From the NCBI GenBank assembly GCA_934525845.1, contig CAKSZS010000046.1, forward strand, positions 1 through 15,729: a DNA stretch of 15,729 nucleotides, given 5' to 3'. The notes beneath the pieces were generated by a model. The model saw only the letters and a program-made list of their open reading frames with translations. It made no database searches and was not told the origin of the DNA. The DNA is from an uncultured Faecalibacterium sp. (lineage in GTDB: Bacteria > Bacillota > Clostridia > Oscillospirales > Ruminococcaceae). Position numbers and translations under genes: made by a program. Of the stretch, positions 13,154 to 15,729 are shown in pieces; position 1 is the first letter of the stretch; the number at the start of each line of letters is the position of its first letter.

Positions 13154-13861
13154 TTAATCTTCCTCGTTCTCCTGCTCCACCGTGGCACTCTCGTCCACTT
13201 CGTCCAGCTCCACGGCAGTGGCCTCGGCGTCGGCGTGGGCCACGTCCGGGGCGATCACGCCGTCACCATTCAGATCCTCGCCGGTGATGGACTCCAGCAT
13301 GGACTGGGTCTCCGGGTGCAGCTTGGCAAAGCGGCGCACCGCCAGCACCGTATACAGGGCACTGAGCAGATTGATGGCACCTTCGATGATGAGGATGACG
13401 CCGATGGCCATCACCAGCGTCTCCATCGCGCCGAAGGGGTTGGCGATGAGCACCACGCCCAGCACGACGCTGAGCACCGGCAGCAGCAAAAAGCCCTTCC
13501 AGCTGTCGTAGCCGCAGCGGCGCAGGTCAAGCGCATTCTGCACCCGGCCCAGTGCATCAAAGATGACGAACAGCCCGAACACAATGGGCAGGATGCTCAC
13601 CACGATGTCACTGCGCAGCAGCAGGAAAGCTCCAAGCGCCAGGCAGATGATGCCGGAGATCAGGGTCAGCTGGCTCTGGAACACCCCACGCTCCACCACA
13701 AAGTAGCGGATGAGCTGCACGGCCGCACAGGCCAGCACCACGCCGCCCAACGCATAGCAGACGATGTTGAGCGCTGTGCCAGGCTTCATGACCAGAAAGA
13801 CGCCCAGCCCCAGATACAGCACGCTCATGAGCACCAGATTCCATTTCAGCTTCTTTACCAT
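13154..13861 (-). CDS. DUF308/HdeD family membrane protein with acidic C-terminal tail
   Basis: This 235-aa protein has six apparent membrane segments between residues 8 and 177, arranged as pairs of short helices. That is the pattern of the DUF308 (HdeD-like) family, known from acid-stress proteins but of unclear molecular function. After the last span a soluble tail (about 178-235) is strongly acidic (ends EQENEED) and contains EDLNGDGVIAPD at 195-206, which resembles an EF-hand/dockerin calcium loop although the final acidic ligand is one residue early. The start at 13861 has GAAAGGA 11 nt upstream on the minus strand. It follows the MATE gene by 46 nt on the same strand, so the two may be co-transcribed. 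The stop codon directly abuts the dispersed repeat. Confidence 0.85.
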   Translation of the reverse strand: MVKKLKWNLVLMSVLYLGLGVFLVMKPGTALNIVCYALGGVVLACAAVQLIRYFVVERGVFQSQLTLISGIICLALGAFLLLRSDIVVSILPIVFGLFVIFDALGRVQNALDLRRCGYDSWKGFLLLPVLSVVLGVVLIANPFGAMETLVMAIGVILIIEGAINLLSALYTVLAVRRFAKLHPETQSMLESITGEDLNGDGVIAPDVAHADAEATAVELDEVDESATVEQENEED

Positions 13862-13907
13862 AGAGATCACGTTCCTTTCGTTTGCAGGGCCGCTGCCCGC
13901 ACCCGGA

Positions 13908-15293
13908 TCAGTGGTACAGGGGTGCGATGGTGGTTTTATTGATACGGGCATAGAAGGCCAGGCTCATCAGGATGCTGACGACTTCCGCAATGAGGAAGGC
14001 CCACCAGACATTGTTGACGCTGCCGGTCTGTGCCAGCAGCCACGCGGCCGGCAGCAGCACGAACAGTTGGCGGCAGACCGAAACGATGAGGCTGAAAACG
14101 CCGTTGCCCAGCGCCTGAAAGACCGAGCTGAGCACGATGCTGACGCCCGCCAGCAGGAAATGCAGGCAGATGATGCGCATGGCAGGGATGCCGATGGCAA
14201 GCATGGCGTCACTGGCGGCAAAGATGCTCAGCACCTTGTCCGGGAAGAACTGGAAGATGCAGAAGCCGAGGAGCATGATGCACTCGGCATAGCACACCGC
14301 CAGCTTGATGGTCTTCTTCACCCGGTCGGGGTTCCGGGCGCCGTAGTTGTAGCTGATGATGGGCACCATACCGTTGTTCAGGCCGAAGATGGGCATGAAC
14401 ACAAAGCTCTGCAGCTTGAAGTAGACGCCGAACACCGCCACCGCTGTGGCCGAGAAGGTCATCAGGATCAGGTTCATGCCGAAGGTCATCAGGCTGCCCA
14501 CGCACTGCATGGCAATGCTGGGCAGACCCACCGTATAGATCCGGCCGATGGCCTTGAGACTGGGCCGGAAGCCCTGGAAGCTGAGCTGGATGTCCGGGTT
14601 CTTGTTCAGGTTGAAGAACAGGGTCATGCCGGCCCCGCAGAACTGGCCGATGACGGTGGCCACTGCCGCACCGGTGGTGCCGGACAGTGCCTCACCGCAG
14701 TGGCCGAAGATGAAGATGGGGTCCAGCACAATGTTCACGATGGCACCAGTCAGCTGGCTGACCATGCTCAAATGGGTGCGGCCGGTGGCGGCCAGCAGCT
14801 TTTCGCCCATGGTCTGGGTGAACAAGCCCAGGCTGAAGATGCAGCACACGGACAGGTACTGGATGCCCTGCCGGGCAATCTCTACATCACTGGTCTGTGC
14901 ATAAAAGTAGGGCTTCATGCAGGTCAGGCCGATGACCAGGAACACTACAAAGCTGCACAGGGACAGGAAAATGCCGTTTTCGGCGGTGGCGTTAGCCCGG
15001 CGCTGGTTCTTTTCGCCCAGGCTCTTGCTCAGCAGGGCGTTGACGCCCACGCCGGTGCCCACGCCCACGGCGATCATCACGTTCTGCAGCGAGAACGCCA
15101 GTGACACGGCGGTGAGGGCGCTCTCGCTGACGCGGGACACGAACACCGAGTCCACCACGTTGTACAGCGCCTGCACCAGCATGGAGATCATCATGGGCAC
15201 GCTCAGCCGCACCAGCAGCGGGTTGATGGCCATGGTGCCCATGATGTTTTCCCGCGCTTCGGCGGGAGAAGTTTGGGGTTGCTTTGTTTCCAC
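13908..15293 (-). CDS. MATE family efflux transporter
   Basis: This 461-aa protein has about 12 membrane segments in two MatE halves (about 25-190 and 245-410). Recognisable pieces are PLLVRLSVPMMISMLVQALY (25-44) and NVVDSVFVSR, followed by the second-half PIFGLNNGMVPIISYNYGAR. MATE proteins export drugs or metabolites by antiport with Na+ or H+; the substrate cannot be told here. The start is GTG at 15293, with AAAGGAG about 5 nt upstream on the minus strand. A short polar N-terminus precedes the first span, as is usual for this group. It precedes the DUF308 gene by 46 nt. No clear promoter was found in the GC-rich 269-nt region upstream, so it might be read from the kinase-like gene or from an unrecognised promoter. 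Confidence 0.94.
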   Translation of the reverse strand: METKQPQTSPAEARENIMGTMAINPLLVRLSVPMMISMLVQALYNVVDSVFVSRVSESALTAVSLAFSLQNVMIAVGVGTGVGVNALLSKSLGEKNQRRANATAENGIFLSLCSFVVFLVIGLTCMKPYFYAQTSDVEIARQGIQYLSVCCIFSLGLFTQTMGEKLLAATGRTHLSMVSQLTGAIVNIVLDPIFIFGHCGEALSGTTGAAVATVIGQFCGAGMTLFFNLNKNPDIQLSFQGFRPSLKAIGRIYTVGLPSIAMQCVGSLMTFGMNLILMTFSATAVAVFGVYFKLQSFVFMPIFGLNNGMVPIISYNYGARNPDRVKKTIKLAVCYAECIMLLGFCIFQFFPDKVLSIFAASDAMLAIGIPAMRIICLHFLLAGVSIVLSSVFQALGNGVFSLIVSVCRQLFVLLPAAWLLAQTGSVNNVWWAFLIAEVVSILMSLAFYARINKTTIAPLYH

Positions 15294-15562
15294 GATTGCT
15301 CCTTTTAACAGTAGATTTTTTTAATCGCTGCCGCATCATTCTGCGGAAGCGAGCAATGAGACGGAAGGAATACCCGGGTTGCGGCTCCCGGCATCCACTT
15401 CGCACCTTGGGCGGTACTCGTGTCTTGCCGGCCGCTGCCCCAACAGCTCCTCCCTGCATCGGCCGCAGGCCGCGGTCGTCGCCGTTGCCCGAAACGTGGG
15501 CAGAACACTCACGCGCCCTACCCACGATTCATCGTTGTTTTATTTTTGCCCCGGCCAGAAAC
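15294..15562. other. GC-rich, hairpin-forming intergenic region with no recognised gene
   Basis: The gap between the kinase-like gene and the MATE gene holds several possible stems: CCGGG/CCCGG around TTGCGGCT (about 15374-15391), GGCCGC/GCGGCC-type pairings near 15460-15473, and CGTGGG/CCCACG enclosing about 20 nt (15495-15526). An AT-rich stretch at 15525-15547 follows the kinase stop codon on the minus strand. I do not recognise a known riboswitch or RNA class. Two overlapping minus-strand frames run through it but look like antisense or frame-shadow translations. Confidence 0.4.
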
Positions 15563-15729
15563 TCAGCCCAGGATCTTTTCCTTGGCGGCGGCTGCATCCA
15601 GGATCATCTTGACGCAGGTCTCGCGGCCCAGAGCTGCGTTGATGGCCAGATCATAGTTGTGGGCATCGCCCCAGCGGTTCTGGGTGTAGTAGTTGTAGTA
15701 GGCCGAACGGTTGCGGTCGGTCTTTTCCA
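15563..15729 (-). CDS. Cytidylate kinase-like family protein, C-terminal fragment (runs off the window)
   Basis: The last 54 codons of a minus-strand gene are present, ending in TGA at 15565-15563; the rest lies beyond 15729. The segment SAYYNYYTQNRWGDAHNYDL, close to the visible start, matches the C-terminal region of cytidylate kinase-like nucleotide-binding proteins common in Clostridia. There, a Tyr-rich stretch and WGD..NYDL precede the final helix. The family has a P-loop N-terminus, not visible here, and is thought to phosphorylate nucleotides, but the true substrate of these paralogues is uncertain. No strong terminator was found after its stop. Confidence 0.72.
   Translation of the reverse strand, partial: EKTDRNRSAYYNYYTQNRWGDAHNYDLAINAALGRETCVKMILDAAAAKEKILG

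Noticed and set aside
13764..15104. 446-codon plus-strand open frame
   Set aside because: Antisense to the MATE gene; the Asp/His/Gln-rich translation is typical of a reverse-strand shadow.
14992..15525. 177-codon minus-strand frame crossing the MATE 5' region
   Set aside because: It overlaps the MATE coding sequence in another frame, turns into a frame-shadow there, and its upstream part lies in the hairpin-rich gap with no ribosome binding site.

Overview
The window reads as a chromosomal segment from a fairly high-GC member of the Clostridia, most likely Faecalibacterium or a close Oscillospiraceae/Ruminococcaceae relative. This is inferred from strong AGGAGG-type ribosome binding sites, CCA-encoding tRNA genes, the Firmicutes-type gene set (TraX-like protein, RpiR/PTS, LexA-like S24 regulator, DUF4130/radical SAM pair, cytidylate-kinase-like protein) and the GC-rich third codon positions that create long antisense ORFs. 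The genus is a judgement from gene style, not a computed assignment.

Layout. 1-234: the end of an unidentified upstream transcript, with two strong hairpins. 235-1113 (-): LysR regulator, divergent from 1388-2140 (+), a TraX family membrane protein. 2240-2454 (-): two tandem serine tRNAs (GCT and TGA) behind a consensus promoter. 2677-5441 (+): a three-gene operon of a LexA-like XRE/S24 autocleaving regulator, a radical SAM putative DNA repair/modification protein with a helix-hairpin-helix, and a DUF4130 protein. It has a near-consensus promoter carrying an 18-bp inverted repeat. 5450-5643: a hairpin-rich dispersed repeat. 5650-6036 (-): a small protein with an N-terminal membrane segment and a C-terminal XRE domain, divergent from 6312-6788 (+), a cyclophilin.

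6875-7732 (-): RpiR regulator, divergent from 7997-9433 (+), a PTS EIIBC permease, followed by 9464-10552 (+), an HSL-type esterase. This looks like a regulated sugar uptake unit in which the esterase may deacylate the imported sugar or glycoside. 10667-11326 (-): an unfamiliar protein with a ribbon-helix-helix-like N-terminus and its own promoter with a palindrome over the -10. 11536-12942 (-): FAD-dependent oxidoreductase. 13003-13153: two inverted copies of the same repeat family seen at 5450-5643. 13154-13861 (-): DUF308/HdeD-like membrane protein. 13908-15293 (-): MATE transporter with a GTG start. 15294-15562: a GC-rich, hairpin-forming gap. 15563-15729 (-): the 3' end of a cytidylate kinase-like gene that runs off the window.

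The most interesting unit is 2605-5441. A self-cleaving, LexA-type regulator is the first gene of an operon with a radical SAM enzyme and its DUF4130 partner, which suggests a damage-inducible DNA repair or base-modification module of unknown chemistry. The second theme is the dispersed repeat family. It has conserved outer arms, variable inner hairpins, and copies set directly against the stop codons of two minus-strand genes.
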